Positions 9,667-18,203 of a stretch of DNA of 64,000 bases are shown here, piece by piece. The notes under the pieces are model-generated. The model was not told the origin of the DNA. It made no database searches and worked only from the letters and a program-made list of their open reading frames with translations. The translations under genes were made by a program, and so were the position numbers. Origin of the DNA: Candidatus Woesearchaeota archaeon (GTDB lineage: Archaea > Nanobdellota > Nanobdellia > Woesearchaeales > SM23-78); contig JAFGRK010000018.1 in assembly GCA_016935175.1 (NCBI GenBank), positions 1 through 64,000 of the forward strand, read 5' to 3'. Position 1 is the stretch's first letter. Each line of letters starts with the position of its first letter.

Positions 9667-11553
9667 TTGAAGACTTCAAAGAAACAAGGATACCATGAGC
9701 AGGAATCTTCTGGGGGTGCTTATGATGAAAGCAGGCATAATCCAGAGCATGAGCAAAGGCATGAGCACAAGCATAAGAGCCATGCAGAGCAAAAAGCGCA
9801 TAAGAAGCAAGAGAAGCTCAGGTCCAGCAGCCAGAAAATACCAGGAGCAACTTATCCCATAGTTTCTGGCATAATCATCGTCATATTACTGACCTTGGTA
9901 ATAATCTTGCTCCTCAGAAAGCCATTCTCTGACACAACAGGAGGAGACACCACTCCCACTTACACTGGCGAGAAAGCCAAGGTAGAGTTCTATGTGATGA
10001 GCCAATGCCCTTATGGGACACAGGTAGTTGATGCCATAGGGCCTGTCCTTGAAAACCTCGGGGAAGCAGTGGATTTCCACTTGGATTACATTGTGACTGA
10101 GACTTCTCCAGGCACTTTCCAGAGTTTGCACGGAGCCAAGGAAGTGGCAGGCAACACAGCCCAGCTATGCGCCATAAAGTACTATCCTGATAATTACGAA
10201 TACATGAAGCTTATCTTGTGCCAGAACAAGGATTATGCCAATGTTGACACTAACTGGGAAAGCTGCGCAAAGGAAAACAATATGGATGTTGAAAAACTAA
10301 GGGCATGCATAACAGGAGAGGAAGGCAAGACCCTTCTCAGGGAGTCAATGCAAAAAGCCCAGCTAAGGAATGCCAGGGGAAGCCCCACTATTTACTTTGA
10401 TGACCAAGCATACGGAGGAGCAAGGGATTCCTTAAGCTTCCAAAGAGCCATATGCAACTCAATAGAGCATGAGGCTTGCGAAGAAATGCCTAAATGCGCT
10501 ACTGATGCGGACTGCAAAGAGCAACCGGGCAAGGAAGGCACTTGCAATAACCCAGGAACACCAGAATCTTCCTGCACTTACACAGACCCTGTTGCTGTGG
10601 AGTTGATTATACTCACATCAGAGGACTGCACAGGATCAGCTTGTGACACAACCAGGATTGTGCAAGTGTTCCAGCAATTGTTCCTTGGGATAAAGCAAAG
10701 GACAGTTGATATTAGCAGTGAGGAAGGAAAAGCCTTGATTGAGAAGCACAACCTAGAAGTTGTGCCTGTATACATCACTGACAGTAATGTTGTTAAGACC
10801 AAGACATGGATAGCTCAGCCAGACCTTAAGTCAGCGTTTGAGCAGCTAAGCGATGGCAGCTATAGGCTGTTGGACGAGGTCACAGGAGCAACTTATTTTG
10901 TGAGCGAAGAAGCAAGGCAGGAATTCTATGATGTTTTAGGAATAAAGCTTGGGGATAACAAGCCACAAATAGACTTCTTTGTGATGAGCTACTGCCCTTA
11001 CGGCAACCAGATGGAAGAGGCAGTAGAGCCAGCTTACCAGCTGCTCAAGGACAAGGCAATCTTCAACCCAAGATATGTCATCTACAGCAACTATGGCGGC
11101 GGAGGGCCTGATTATTGCATCTCAAACGGCAACCTTTGCTCAATGCACGGCATACAAGAGCTTAACCAGAACGTTAGGGAAGCATGCGTCAACAAGTACA
11201 TGGGAATTGATAAATGGTTTGAGTTCGCACTGGCCATGAATGATGAGTGCAACTACCAGAACGCAGACACCTGCTGGGAAGCAGTGGCAAAGAAGCTAGG
11301 CCTTGACACTGACAAGATAAAGAAATGCCAGGAAGAAGAGGCTGTTGAGCTAATGACTGTCGATAAGGCTTTAGGTGACAAGCTCGGAGTGAGCGGAAGC
11401 CCAACTACTTTCATTGACGGAGAGAGTTATGGCGGAGGAAGGACTGGGGAAGCAATCAAGCAAGCCTTGTGCGCAGCCTTTGAAACCCAGCCAAGCGAGT
11501 GCAGCACTACCTTGGACGGCTCAGCCACAGCAGTGGCTTCAGGCAGCTGCTAA
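9667..11553 (+). CDS. Membrane-anchored protein with three thioredoxin-like folds (DsbA-like)
   Basis: A 628-residue protein. A His/Lys/Glu-rich cytoplasmic segment (1-60) precedes one helix (about 63-84). Domain 1 is DsbA-like, with CPYG at 114-117 and a cis-Pro loop GSPTIYFD. A Cys-rich linker (CATDADCKEQ) follows, then a middle thioredoxin-like domain with CTGSAC and VVPVYI. Domain 3 repeats domain 1, with CPYG at 443-446 and GSPTTFID. Both CPYG sites lack the second Cys of the usual CxxC, so they are monothiol, although many other Cys are present. Likely role: extracellular thiol-disulfide chemistry for the Cys-rich surface proteins encoded nearby (inference). TTG 9667 follows GGGGGTG. 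Confidence 0.85.
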   Translation: MKTSKKQGYHEQESSGGAYDESRHNPEHEQRHEHKHKSHAEQKAHKKQEKLRSSSQKIPGATYPIVSGIIIVILLTLVIILLLRKPFSDTTGGDTTPTYTGEKAKVEFYVMSQCPYGTQVVDAIGPVLENLGEAVDFHLDYIVTETSPGTFQSLHGAKEVAGNTAQLCAIKYYPDNYEYMKLILCQNKDYANVDTNWESCAKENNMDVEKLRACITGEEGKTLLRESMQKAQLRNARGSPTIYFDDQAYGGARDSLSFQRAICNSIEHEACEEMPKCATDADCKEQPGKEGTCNNPGTPESSCTYTDPVAVELIILTSEDCTGSACDTTRIVQVFQQLFLGIKQRTVDISSEEGKALIEKHNLEVVPVYITDSNVVKTKTWIAQPDLKSAFEQLSDGSYRLLDEVTGATYFVSEEARQEFYDVLGIKLGDNKPQIDFFVMSYCPYGNQMEEAVEPAYQLLKDKAIFNPRYVIYSNYGGGGPDYCISNGNLCSMHGIQELNQNVREACVNKYMGIDKWFEFALAMNDECNYQNADTCWEAVAKKLGLDTDKIKKCQEEEAVELMTVDKALGDKLGVSGSPTTFIDGESYGGGRTGEAIKQALCAAFETQPSECSTTLDGSATAVASGSC

Positions 11554-11647
11554 GAAAAAATTATTTATCTTTTTACTTTTTCTTCTCTTTTTTAAAATCC
11601 CTGGCTTATTAAGAACATTTTTATAGTTATCCTTTCAACCAAGGTGC

Positions 11648-12292
11648 ATGATTATTCGTCAATATGAGCCTGCTGATAGGCAGAGCATTGAGGAAATTCA
11701 GTTCAATACCTATTTTCTTGGCAAGTCAATGAGTAAGTTTGTTAGCAACAGAAAGCCTTTTTCAGCAGAATTAGCACGTTATTTTGAAGAATCAGAAAGC
11801 ATTTTTGTAGCAGAGGATAAAGGCAGAATCGTCGGGTACTTAATTGGCTGTCTTGATGATTCCAAGCATAATAAAAGACTATCTTATGCGAATTTTGTTT
11901 TGAGTAACTTCACCAAAAGTCTTTTTTTTTCTAAACAAGATAGGGCTTATTGGGCCAGCAGATTTGCTTTCTTGTTTAATATCTTGATTGGTAAATCTGG
12001 TGAATTAAAAATGAAAACCCCGGCAAATGCAGGACACTTGCACATCAATCTATTGCCTTCCTCTAGAGGGAAAGGAGCAGGCTCAAAGCTTTTACAGGCT
12101 TTTTTTCGCTACGCAAAAAAGAAAGGTATTAAAGTTGTTCACGCAGACTCATTTGAGACCAGGCTAAACCCCAATAAGAGTTTTTGGATTAAGAACGGAT
12201 TTAAGCCATATTCAAGGATTAGGACTCTATCGTGGAAAAAGCAGCTTCCGAAAGAGGAAATCTATTACGTTTGCTATGTGAAGGCACTTTAA
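11648..12292 (+). CDS. GNAT family N-acetyltransferase
   Basis: A 214-residue acetyltransferase of the GCN5-related superfamily. The N-terminal MIIRQYEPADRQSIEEIQ is a typical GNAT strand-helix start, and the acetyl-CoA loop is seen as SSRGKGAGSKLLQAF (R/Q-x-x-G-x-G/A). The C-terminal strand pair NKSFWIKNGFK is also typical. The substrate is unknown. A T-rich TATA-like site (TTTTATAG, about 11619-11626) lies about 25 nt before the ATG, suggesting its own promoter. Its codons look more A/T-rich than those of the neighbouring genes. Confidence 0.85.
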   Translation: MIIRQYEPADRQSIEEIQFNTYFLGKSMSKFVSNRKPFSAELARYFEESESIFVAEDKGRIVGYLIGCLDDSKHNKRLSYANFVLSNFTKSLFFSKQDRAYWASRFAFLFNILIGKSGELKMKTPANAGHLHINLLPSSRGKGAGSKLLQAFFRYAKKKGIKVVHADSFETRLNPNKSFWIKNGFKPYSRIRTLSWKKQLPKEEIYYVCYVKAL

Positions 12293-12297
12293 TTAAG

Positions 12298-12864
12298 TCA
12301 TTTCAGAACAGCTTCTTTAGCCTTTATTATACCAACAGCTATTGTGCCTCCCGCCAGGGCAGTCACTAATTGAAGAATCCCCATTGTTGTCAGAAAGATA
12401 GTCGGCAGGACTGCTAGCTTGACCAATATAAGCGCTGATGTGAATAAGAAGGCTGTCTTGATGGCAGCTGGCAAGATAGGCATCACAACATTTGCTACTT
12501 GATTCTTTTTCTCAAGCTTCCTTCGCATCAAGTACTTGAAGCCATAAGCAAATAACGCGTTGCTTAGCCAGATGAAAGGTATCATATATATGAGGAGCAT
12601 GGTGAATGGCCCAAATATCAATCCTCGAGCAAGCACTCCTAGGCTTGGTAGCAGGATAATCGGCAGTAGCTTGTGGCCTTTAAGGTAAGTAGCCCCAAGT
12701 ATAAGTGCAGCATTAACTGCTATGCCTACTGCTAGCTGAGGATGGCCTATCAAGAAAGTCACAAAGAAGGATACTAATGAATATGCAATCATCTGAAGGT
12801 TCTCTTCAAGGGCAGTTGTGTCAAATATGCTTTCAAAGTAGGTCTTTTTTATTGTTTCGTACAT
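12298..12864 (-). CDS. Polytopic membrane protein at the end of the hydrogenase operon
   Basis: A 188-residue integral membrane protein with about five hydrophobic helices (around residues 25-40, 45-60, 66-80, 84-106, 125-150 and 155-180, some possibly paired) and few charged residues. No family was recognised. It follows hydA by 49 nt on the same strand, and its stop lies only 5 nt from the end of the convergent GNAT gene, so it is probably the last gene of the hydrogenase operon. HydABC enzymes are normally soluble, so a membrane partner would be unusual. Alternatives are an unrelated transporter component or an S-component-like protein. Confidence 0.7.
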   Translation of the reverse strand: MYETIKKTYFESIFDTTALEENLQMIAYSLVSFFVTFLIGHPQLAVGIAVNAALILGATYLKGHKLLPIILLPSLGVLARGLIFGPFTMLLIYMIPFIWLSNALFAYGFKYLMRRKLEKKNQVANVVMPILPAAIKTAFLFTSALILVKLAVLPTIFLTTMGILQLVTALAGGTIAVGIIKAKEAVLK

Positions 12865-12913
12865 TTTCTTTTCACCAAGTTTTTCTTTTTACCAACTCAT
12901 TTATGCAGCTTTT

Positions 12914-14668
12914 TCATTTATACGGCTTTTTTGAATATGATGTGTGAAGCAGTTTGTGCGCTCTTTCCCCGCCAAACTCCCCTAGGTACTCTGCGTATAT
13001 TTTCAGTGCTGAGGGGTTTTCATGGGACTTCCTGAATTTTTTTCTTTTATCTTCCTTGTTGATGGCATCCATGCGTTTTAGCAAGATTTCCTTGTTAGTC
13101 GGCCTTGGCTGCCCTCCGCCTCCAATGCATCCTCCATAGCAAGCCATTATCTCAATGAAGTGATAAGGGCTCTTGCCTTGTTTTATCTGCTCAAGAAGCT
13201 TTCTTGCCTCCCCAAGGGTGTGGACAACGCAAATCCTAACCTCTTTGCCAGCAAGTGTCAGGGTGGCTTCTTTCATAGTCTCCATGCCCCTAATGCCTTT
13301 GTATTCGATCTTCTCAAGGGATTTGCCTTCTAGCCAGTCAGCTGCTGTCCTTAATGCTGCTTCCATCACTCCTCCGCTCCTGCCAAAGATCACTCCTGCG
13401 CCTGTGCTCTCTCCTAGTGGGTTGTCAAATTCAGAGTCTGGCAGTTTCTCAAAGTCTATGTTCATCTGCTTTATTAGCTTGCCAAGCTCCACAGTTGTGA
13501 GCACATAGTCTGCTTCTTTAACAAATTCAGGCCTTTGTATCTCGTATTTCTTTGCAGTGCAGGGCATGATGTCAACCAAGATTATGTCTTCTGGTTTCTT
13601 GCCTATATTCTCAGCATAATAAGTTTTTATGAGAGACGCGAGTATGGCCTGCGGGCTCCTACAAGTGGACATGTGGTTTAGCTCTTCAAAGAAGAACTGC
13701 TCCCCGAACTTGATCCATGCAGGGCAGCAAGTAGTTATGAGCGGCAAGTCCCTGTTCTCCTTGAATCTCTTGATGAACTCAGTTGCTTCCTCGATTATCG
13801 TGATATCAGCTCCTAGGTCTGTGTCAAATACCTTCTCAAACCCAATCTTTCTTAGGGCGCTTACCATCTTGCCAGTCACATTAGTGCCTGGTTCCATGCC
13901 AAAGCATTCCCCAAGGGTTGCCCTGATAGAAGGTGCTGTCTGGGCTATTAGCATCTTGCCAGAGTTCAATGCATCAATGACGTGCTGCACCCCTGGCTTC
14001 TCAGATAAGGCTCCTGTCGGGCACACAATCACGCATTGGCCGCAGTTCACGCAAGCGCTCTTATCCATGGGATAGTCCAGTGCAGGGGTGATTATTGTGT
14101 CAAAGCCTCGCTTCTGGAAGCCTATGGCATGCACTGTCTGCACATCATTGCACATCCTAACGCACCTTCCGCAAAGAATGCACCTATTATCATTCCTAAC
14201 AATAGACACGCTTGAATCATCAACAGGCACATCGCGCTTCACTCCTGTGAACCTGCTCTGCTCTATCATGAGCTCTGAAGCATACCTTTGAAGCTTGCAA
14301 TTCAGGTTGCTAGGGCAGGTAGGGCAGTTAAGGTCATGGTTTGCTAGGAGCAGCTCAAGGTTAATCCTTCTTGCTTCAAGCAGCCTAGGTGTGTGGGTGT
14401 AGACTTTCATTCCTTCAGCTGGCTTAGTGCTGCAGGAAGTGGTTATTATGCGGTTGCCCCTCATCTCCACTTCTACAACGCACAGCCTGCAAGCAGCAGT
14501 CCTCTCAAGCCTTTCATGCATGCAGAAATGGGGTATCTTGATGCCATGCTCATCTGCTATATCAATAAGGTAATTATTAGGATCAACCATTATCTCTTCG
14601 TCGTTCAGGAATATCTTGACTTTCTGGACAACCGGGTTCACTGTTTGTTCTTTCTTTTTCCTTGGCAT
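12914..14668 (-). CDS. hydA: [FeFe] hydrogenase catalytic subunit (HydA/HndD type)
   Basis: Reversible H2 production at the H-cluster, 584 residues. Order: 2Fe-2S ferredoxin domain (C49, C60, C63, C79), His-ligated 4Fe-4S site (H111, C115, C118, C124), two 4Fe-4S sets (CILCGRC at 163-169 and CVNCGQC at 206-212), then the H-domain. L1 is TTCCPAW with C314 (proton relay) and C315 (ligand), L2 is MPCTAKK with C370, and L3 is MACYGGCIGGGGQP with C510 and C514. The small-subunit-like C-terminal segment (RKSHENP...LLHTSY) is present. All catalytic residues of group A enzymes are intact. It is co-directional with hydB and hydC. Maturases HydE, HydF and HydG are not in this window. Confidence 0.95.
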   Translation of the reverse strand: MPRKKKEQTVNPVVQKVKIFLNDEEIMVDPNNYLIDIADEHGIKIPHFCMHERLERTAACRLCVVEVEMRGNRIITTSCSTKPAEGMKVYTHTPRLLEARRINLELLLANHDLNCPTCPSNLNCKLQRYASELMIEQSRFTGVKRDVPVDDSSVSIVRNDNRCILCGRCVRMCNDVQTVHAIGFQKRGFDTIITPALDYPMDKSACVNCGQCVIVCPTGALSEKPGVQHVIDALNSGKMLIAQTAPSIRATLGECFGMEPGTNVTGKMVSALRKIGFEKVFDTDLGADITIIEEATEFIKRFKENRDLPLITTCCPAWIKFGEQFFFEELNHMSTCRSPQAILASLIKTYYAENIGKKPEDIILVDIMPCTAKKYEIQRPEFVKEADYVLTTVELGKLIKQMNIDFEKLPDSEFDNPLGESTGAGVIFGRSGGVMEAALRTAADWLEGKSLEKIEYKGIRGMETMKEATLTLAGKEVRICVVHTLGEARKLLEQIKQGKSPYHFIEIMACYGGCIGGGGQPRPTNKEILLKRMDAINKEDKRKKFRKSHENPSALKIYAEYLGEFGGERAHKLLHTSYSKKPYK

Positions 14669-14715
14669 CTTAGTTTATGCTCTCTTTTTGCTTTATGCTC
14701 TTTTTTGCTCTTTTC

Positions 14716-16506
14716 TCATTTCCTGTCTATTGCGTTAAACGCGCAAATATCATAACAATTGCCGCACTTGATGCATTTGGCTTGCTCAATCACATGCCTT
14801 TCCTTAATCCTTCCAGTAATAGCATTTGTAGGGCAAACCCTGGCGCAAGCGCCACAGCCAGTGCATTTCTCATTTATTATGTATTTCAATAGCTCAATAC
14901 ATACCTTGCTCGGGCATCTTTTCTCCTTGATATGAGCATCGTACTCCTCTGGGAACTTAGCAATAGTAGATAAGACTGGATTTGGGGCTGTCTTTCCAAG
15001 ATTGCAGAGTGAGTTATCCCTTATGTACTCTGCCAGGAGCTTTAGCTTTTTTATGTCCTGCTCAGTCCCAAGCCCTTTGGTTATCCTGTCAAGAATCTCA
15101 TTCATCCTAGTGTTGCCTTCCCTGCAAGGAGTGCACTTGCCGCAGCTCTCGCTCCTGGTAAAAGCTGTGAAGTATTTGGCAACATTGACCATGCATGACT
15201 CATCATTGATGACAACCATGCCTCCGCTGCCCATTATGGCGCCTGCGTTTTGCAATGGCTCATAATCAAGCGGCAGGTCAAGATCTGCCTCTGTCAAGCA
15301 TCCTCCTGATGGGCCTCCTATCTGGACAGCCTTGAAATTGGTGCCTTCAACAGGGCCTCCGCCTGCATCAAATATTATTTCCCTGAGCTTGGTTCCCATG
15401 GGAACTTCTACTATGCCTGTCCTTTTAACTTTCCCAGTCAAGCATATGTCCTTTGTTCCCTTGGTCTTCTCAGTGCCTATCTTGATGTACTCATCTACAC
15501 CCATTGCCAGAATCTTGGATATATTGGCTAGTGTGCCTACATTGTTGATGTTAGTGGGACAATCATACACTCCTTTATCTGCAGGGTAGGGCGGCCTGAA
15601 CCTTGGGTGGCCTCGCTTTCCCATGACTGAGGCTATGAGAGCTGTTTCTTCTCCACAAACAAAAGCCCCGGCACCTTTCTTTAAGATGATGTCAAAGTCA
15701 AAGCCTTCAACTCCCAGGATGCTCTTTCCAAGCAAGCCTTTATCCTTTAGCATTACCAGTGCTTTTTCAATAGTCTTGATAGCCAAGGGGTATTCTGTCC
15801 TGGTGTAGATTATGCCTTCTTTGGCTCCTGTGGCATAACTCGCGATAATCATTCCTTCGATGATAGAAAATGGATCGCTTTCCATCACTGTCCTGTTCAT
15901 GAAAGCACCAGGATCTCCTTCATCCCCATTGCACACAATAAACTTCCTTCCTTGCTTTGCAGCTAGGAAACCCCATTTCATGCCTGTAAGGAATCCTGCC
16001 CCTCCCCTGCCTCTGAGCTTTGACCTCTTGACTTCTTCAATCAGCTGGGAAGGCTGGAGCTTAAGAGCGTTGGCAAGGCCGGTAAAGCCCCCATTAGCTG
16101 CGTATTGTTCTAGGCTCAAGCCGTTGATAAAGCCGCAGTTCTTCATTACAATCCTTAGTTGCTTCTTGTAGAACTCAATATCCTCAAGCTTGTGGCCTAG
16201 GAGCATTTCCTCGCATACTTGGCTATTGCGGATGCTTTCAATCAGCTTGTCTGCCTTGTCCTCGGTTACATAGCCATAGATGCTTAGCAAGCCGTTCTGC
16301 TTTACCGTGACTATTGGCTCTGCATAGCAGCTTCCTGCGCAGCCCACCCCCTCAACAAGAAGGCTTAGGCCAGCAGTCTTGAGCTTTTCAAGGGTCTTGT
16401 CTGCTCCTGCGCTTATGCCGCAAGTAGCTACGCCAACAGTAATCCTGTCCTGCTCAAGCTCTTTTTTGCCTTTTTCAACATCCAGGATTTCGCTTATCTG
16501 CTTCAT
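14716..16506 (-). CDS. hydB: NuoF-like flavoprotein subunit of the hydrogenase (HydB/HndC)
   Basis: A 596-residue FMN/NAD(P)-binding subunit that passes electrons between NAD(P)H and the hydrogenase. The N-terminal thioredoxin-like 2Fe-2S domain has C29 and CAGSC at 56-60. The FMN site is GRGGAGF (166-172) with the NGDEGDPGAF loop (193-202). A SLBB region precedes ESCGKCTPC (453-461), the NuoF 4Fe-4S site. Two C-terminal ferredoxin motifs follow (CTGCGACARVCP and CIKCGNCYDIC). This layout is that of electron-bifurcating or NADP-reducing HydABC enzymes; bifurcation itself cannot be proved from sequence. It lies between hydC and hydA. Confidence 0.93.
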   Translation of the reverse strand: MKQISEILDVEKGKKELEQDRITVGVATCGISAGADKTLEKLKTAGLSLLVEGVGCAGSCYAEPIVTVKQNGLLSIYGYVTEDKADKLIESIRNSQVCEEMLLGHKLEDIEFYKKQLRIVMKNCGFINGLSLEQYAANGGFTGLANALKLQPSQLIEEVKRSKLRGRGGAGFLTGMKWGFLAAKQGRKFIVCNGDEGDPGAFMNRTVMESDPFSIIEGMIIASYATGAKEGIIYTRTEYPLAIKTIEKALVMLKDKGLLGKSILGVEGFDFDIILKKGAGAFVCGEETALIASVMGKRGHPRFRPPYPADKGVYDCPTNINNVGTLANISKILAMGVDEYIKIGTEKTKGTKDICLTGKVKRTGIVEVPMGTKLREIIFDAGGGPVEGTNFKAVQIGGPSGGCLTEADLDLPLDYEPLQNAGAIMGSGGMVVINDESCMVNVAKYFTAFTRSESCGKCTPCREGNTRMNEILDRITKGLGTEQDIKKLKLLAEYIRDNSLCNLGKTAPNPVLSTIAKFPEEYDAHIKEKRCPSKVCIELLKYIINEKCTGCGACARVCPTNAITGRIKERHVIEQAKCIKCGNCYDICAFNAIDRK

Positions 16507-16563
16507 AGGCTTTATACTCTTATTTGTTTCATTTCAATTTGCTTTAATTTGTTTCATTTCGCC

Positions 16564-17022
16564 TTATTTTAGCTCTGACAATATCTTATCTATCTTTTCC
16601 TCAGTAAGATTACCATACACTTTCTCATTAATCATCATAGCTGGCGCCTTGGCGCAAGCTCCTATGCAGTTCACAGGCACAAGGCTGAACTTGCCGTCAG
16701 GAGTTACTCCCCCAGCCTTTATGCCAAGTTTCTTTTCAAAATAGGTCAGGAGCTTGTCTGAGCGGAAAATGTGGCAGGCAGTGCCCCTGCAAATCTGGAT
16801 ATGGTATTTTCCTCTTGGTGTGAGCCTGAATGAAGAGTAGAATGTAGCAACCCCAGACACAGTCACAAAAGGCACATTGAGCTTTTTTGCCGCTCGCTCA
16901 AGCATTTCCTCAGAAAGGTAGCCAAATTCCTCTTGAAGGTCTTCGAGCACAGGGATTAAGTCTTCTTTTGTGCTATACTTCTTAAGAATCCTCTCAACCT
17001 CTTCCCACTCTGCCATTTTCAT
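16564..17022 (-). CDS. hydC: NuoE-like 2Fe-2S subunit of the hydrogenase (HydC/HndA)
   Basis: A 152-residue thioredoxin-like 2Fe-2S protein. The four ligands are in CRGTAC and CIGAC. The N-terminal helical part with YLSEEMLERAAKKLNVP is typical of NuoE, and the family loop GVATFYSSF is present. First gene of the operon hydC-hydB-hydA-membrane protein. A TATA-like TTTAAAAA at 17043-17050 (minus strand) lies about 25 nt upstream of ATG 17022, indicating a leaderless transcript from this ATG; a second in-frame ATG lies two codons on. Confidence 0.93.
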   Translation of the reverse strand: MKMAEWEEVERILKKYSTKEDLIPVLEDLQEEFGYLSEEMLERAAKKLNVPFVTVSGVATFYSSFRLTPRGKYHIQICRGTACHIFRSDKLLTYFEKKLGIKAGGVTPDGKFSLVPVNCIGACAKAPAMMINEKVYGNLTEEKIDKILSELK

Positions 17023-17042
17023 AAATAATATCAGTGATGATG

Positions 17043-17050
17043 TTTTTAAA
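17043..17050 (-). promoter_or_regulatory. TATA box of the hydrogenase operon
   Basis: On the minus strand this reads TTTAAAAA, with its centre about 25 nt before the hydC ATG. The 153-nt region to pta on the other strand is a divergent promoter region, so hydrogenase and pta-ackA may be co-regulated. Confidence 0.55.
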
Positions 17051-17175
17051 TCTTATGGTAAGGCTTTATTTAAGTGCTATAAACAGTTAACTTTTAATAA
17101 TGCAAAAATTTTAATAATCAAATCATACTCATAAGCAGCATCCTAGCATAATATGCTCATTAAGAGGTGAATCAC

Positions 17176-18162
17176 ATGAAACTAGCGTTTCTTGAGAATA
17201 TAAGGAAGAAAGCAAAGGCTAATCCAAAGGCTATTGTTTATCCTGAAGGAACAGAGGGGAGGGTTCTTAAGGCTGCTGACAAAGTGGCTAAGCAGGCGTT
17301 TGCCAAGGTAATTATCCTCGGGGATGAAGCTAGCATCATGGAGCAGGCCAAGAAGCTGAAGCTAAAGCTTAAGGGAGTTCTCATAATCAATCCTGGTAAG
17401 TATGAGCGCTTCGAAGAGATGGCTAATGCTTTTTATGAGCTAAGAAAGCACAAGGGTATAACTCTTGAGCAGGCGCGAGAGATTGTGAAGAAGACTAACT
17501 ACTTCGGCACCATGCTGGTGCAGATGGGAGAAGCAGACGGGCTTGTCAGTGGAAGCACTCACTCAACAGCAGACACTGTAAGGCCTGCTTTGGAGATTAT
17601 CAAGACTCATGAGAAATCCCATAAGGTATCAAGCTTCTTTTTCATGGTTATGGGTGGCAAGCCAATGCTATTTGCTGATTGCGCAATAATTATTGACCCT
17701 GATGCCAAGGACCTTGCTGGCATAGCCATTGACACAGCTAAGAGCGCTAAGGCTTTTGGGATAGAGCCAAGAGTAGCCATGCTCTCATTCTCAACCAAAG
17801 GCTCAGCAACTCATCCCAGTGTTGACAAGGTAAAAGAGGCTGTGGCTATTGCAAAGGGCACTATGCCAGAGCTGATTATTGACGGCGAGATGCAGGTGGA
17901 TGCTGCACTTGTTCCTGATGTGTGCATAAAGAAATGCCCTGATTGCATGATAAAAGGGGATGCTAACGTGCTCATATTCCCAGACCTTAACTCAGGCAAC
18001 ATTGCTTACAAGCTAGTGGAGAGGCTTGCCAAGGCAAGCGCAGTAGGACCTATACTGCAAGGGCTTAGGAAGCCTGTGAATGACCTTTCCAGGGGCTGCA
18101 GCGTTGATGATATAGTTGATGTGACAGCCATAACTGTGGTCGAGGCCCAGAACCGCCAGTGA
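17176..18162 (+). CDS. pta: Phosphate acetyltransferase
   Basis: Converts acetyl-CoA and phosphate to acetyl phosphate and CoA. The roughly 328-residue length matches the short, single-domain bacterial-type Pta. Family landmarks include KAIVYPEGTEGRVLKAA at the start, the substrate-site segment GLVSGSTHSTADTVRPAL, a CxxC-like pair in KKCPDCMIKG, and NVLIFPDLNSGNIAYKL. ATG 17176 is chosen over the in-frame GTG 17167 because that GTG is part of the ribosome binding site AAGAGGTGA. AckA follows 41 nt later, forming the classical acetate pathway, which is uncommon in archaea (most use ADP-forming acetyl-CoA synthetase). Confidence 0.95.
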   Translation: MKLAFLENIRKKAKANPKAIVYPEGTEGRVLKAADKVAKQAFAKVIILGDEASIMEQAKKLKLKLKGVLIINPGKYERFEEMANAFYELRKHKGITLEQAREIVKKTNYFGTMLVQMGEADGLVSGSTHSTADTVRPALEIIKTHEKSHKVSSFFFMVMGGKPMLFADCAIIIDPDAKDLAGIAIDTAKSAKAFGIEPRVAMLSFSTKGSATHPSVDKVKEAVAIAKGTMPELIIDGEMQVDAALVPDVCIKKCPDCMIKGDANVLIFPDLNSGNIAYKLVERLAKASAVGPILQGLRKPVNDLSRGCSVDDIVDVTAITVVEAQNRQ

Positions 18163-18203
18163 ATCGTTTTGTAGTTTCATCAAATCAAAAAAGAGGTGCA
18201 TGA

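Noticed and set aside
13173-14291. Open frames on the plus strand opposite hydA
   Set aside because: They are the reverse of a highly conserved hydrogenase gene; no start signals and no domain.
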